Shown: positions 63,201-64,000 of the stretch, piece by piece
Layout of the letters: every line of letters begins with the position of its first letter
How positions within the stretch are numbered: the stretch's first letter is position 1
Assembly (NCBI GenBank): GCA_009829735.1
Contig: CM020620.1
Span: forward strand, 21,550,020 to 21,614,019
Reading direction: 5' to 3'
Origin: Pyropia yezoensis
Lineage: Eukaryota > Rhodophyta > Bangiophyceae > Bangiales > Bangiaceae
Length of the DNA: 64,000 nucleotides
Notes under the pieces: generated by a model
Seen by the model: the letters and a program-made list of their open reading frames with translations, nothing else
What the model was told of the DNA's origin: nothing
Databases searched by the model: none
Made by a program: the position numbers and the translations under genes

Positions 63201-63770
63201 CCTGCGTCATATGGCTGCGTCGAGTCAAAAGTCGTGGGGTGCCGAGAGGTTTTATATCGTGGGATACACCTTTAGTGCAGGAGTGCTCAAGGGCCACTTT
63301 CTGCAAGATCCGCGGTCAACATGTTTTCGATGCATAATAAGTAAACGTACGTTAGCACCGTGTTATCCGCCACCGTAAGAGTTTCTGCAGTTGTCGTTAT
63401 CTTTGCTGTTTCATGATGTTTTCTTCAACTGGTAATCCTCGTGACAACTTGGAGTTGATCTAAACGGATTATCAACGTTAGACTGTAACGGTGCTCAAGC
63501 GCTGTCATTCACAGGCTGGTCGATACACTAACGGCTGTGGCCTCGTTTTCCATTATGGTTTCATCATGACGCCACGCCGAGGACTACATGCACATTGTCC
63601 CAACACTGACCAGATGCGTGATCAAACGGACTTGGCAGCAAGTGACAAGTCCGCAACGAGGTTCTGAATAGTGTTTGTTGGCAAGCGCACAGGCGTAAGG
63701 TTATGCATAGCTTCGCAGCCACTCGTTTGGTGCCTAATCGCGTTTGTTCGAACATCGCCAATTTCCATCA
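48204..63770. repeat. Tandem array of a 1,384-bp unit, 11.25 copies
   Basis: Unit starts: 48204, 49588, 50972, 52356, 53740, 55124, 56508, 57892, 59276, 60660, 62044 and 63428 (the last copy is cut after 343 bp). All complete units have exactly the same length. The only difference I noticed is one base (A or T) at unit position 1366: A in copies 1-3 and 6-7, T in copies 4-5 and 8-11. GC content is visibly lower than in the flanks. ORFs of 60-140 codons recur in every unit on both strands, but none shows a domain. No rRNA, tRNA or snRNA is recognised. It is a long-unit satellite with recent amplification or strong homogenisation. Confidence 0.95.
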
Positions 63771-63818
63771 ACTCGCGGTGCAGTGTTTCTTTTTCATTGT
63801 CTTGTCCGTGCGGTTGAT

Positions 63819-64000
63819 ATGGCATTTGATAACCTCGTGGACGGTGTCGCGGGGCGCGTTCGATGCGCGCGTTGCGGGCACCCCATTGCTGAGGTCCGCA
63901 CAGAGGACAAGCTACAGCCGGCCGCGGAGGGTGGCGGGCGACACAGCAGGGGTCAGAGGCAACCAAAGACCGAGAAAGACACGAAAGCAATGGGATGCAG
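63819..64000 (+). CDS. Start of an ORF with a CxxC motif, leaves the window
   Basis: From ATG 63819 the frame is open to the end of the window (60 codons). It begins MAFDNLVDGVAGRVRC and contains CARCGHPIAEVRTED, a pattern seen at one end of zinc-binding folds such as the CULT/Yippee type, followed by a Gly/Arg-rich stretch. This is too little to assign a function, and a first exon is possible. Confidence 0.35.
   Translation, partial: MAFDNLVDGVAGRVRCARCGHPIAEVRTEDKLQPAAEGGGRHSRGQRQPKTEKDTKAMGC

Noticed and set aside
48204..63770. ORFs of 60-140 codons repeated in every unit of the array (for example 140 codons on minus)
   Set aside because: They are open in all copies only because the copies are identical. 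They overlap on both strands, and none has a domain or a start context that stands out.
48204..63770. Array as rDNA, 5S, tRNA or snRNA cluster
   Set aside because: I found no 5S core, no U1/U2/U5/U6 signature and no A/B box pair in the unit. The GTTCGAAC near unit position 323 lacks a T stem.

Overview
The window is nuclear DNA of a GC-rich photosynthetic eukaryote. A spliced Mediator subunit gene (MED10), a ClpS gene that looks plastid-targeted, a sterol-desaturase pseudogene and a Pol III tRNA gene exclude a prokaryote. A Bangiales-type red alga (Porphyra/Pyropia) is my best guess. It rests on GC content, few short introns, chromovirus-rich repeats and an apparent T-loop tRNA intron, a class known from the red alga Cyanidioschyzon. 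No marker gene here proves the taxon.

Bases 1-39185 are a nest of mobile elements read from target-site duplications (TSDs). A TIR element (885-39185, TSD TGT) carries a SANT/Myb-like ORF. That ORF is split by a 37-kb CACTA/Tnp2-type DNA transposon (1244-38472, TSD CAG) with two genes. Its transposase gene is split by chromovirus A (minus strand, 4132-26616, TSD GCCCG). The reverse transcriptase of A is split by a 214-bp TG...CA element with tRNA-like Pol III boxes (TSD TCCGG), which is in turn split by chromovirus B (plus strand, 10548-22075, TSD GAAAT, identical LTRs). The second transposon gene is split by chromovirus C (minus strand, 28336-37717, TSD GCAGG).

A, B and C share one plan: LTR, an identical 18-nt primer-binding site, gag with a CCHC knuckle, a GGGAAAC slippery heptamer 3 nt before the gag stop, pol (protease-RT-RNase H-integrase-chromodomain), and then a large ORF in the opposite orientation between pol and the 3' LTR. 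The three antisense ORFs share a recognisable core. This is the most interesting system in the window. A and C are also full of short perfect inverted repeats with element-specific centres. B contains a 500-N gap flanked by a duplicated 1,378-bp segment, best explained as two unmerged overlapping contigs.

Bases 39186-48203 are ordinary gene space: GC-rich low-complexity DNA, a PIF/Harbinger remnant (40497-41387), MED10 (four exons, 41632-43152), ClpS (minus, 43506-44243), a small TIR element (45480-46111), tRNA-Leu(CAG) with a 19-nt insertion in its T arm, and a sterol C5-desaturase-like gene with an in-frame stop. From 48204 to 63770 there is a tandem array of a 1,384-bp unit (11.25 copies, almost identical). 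The last 230 bp are unique and begin an ORF that leaves the window.
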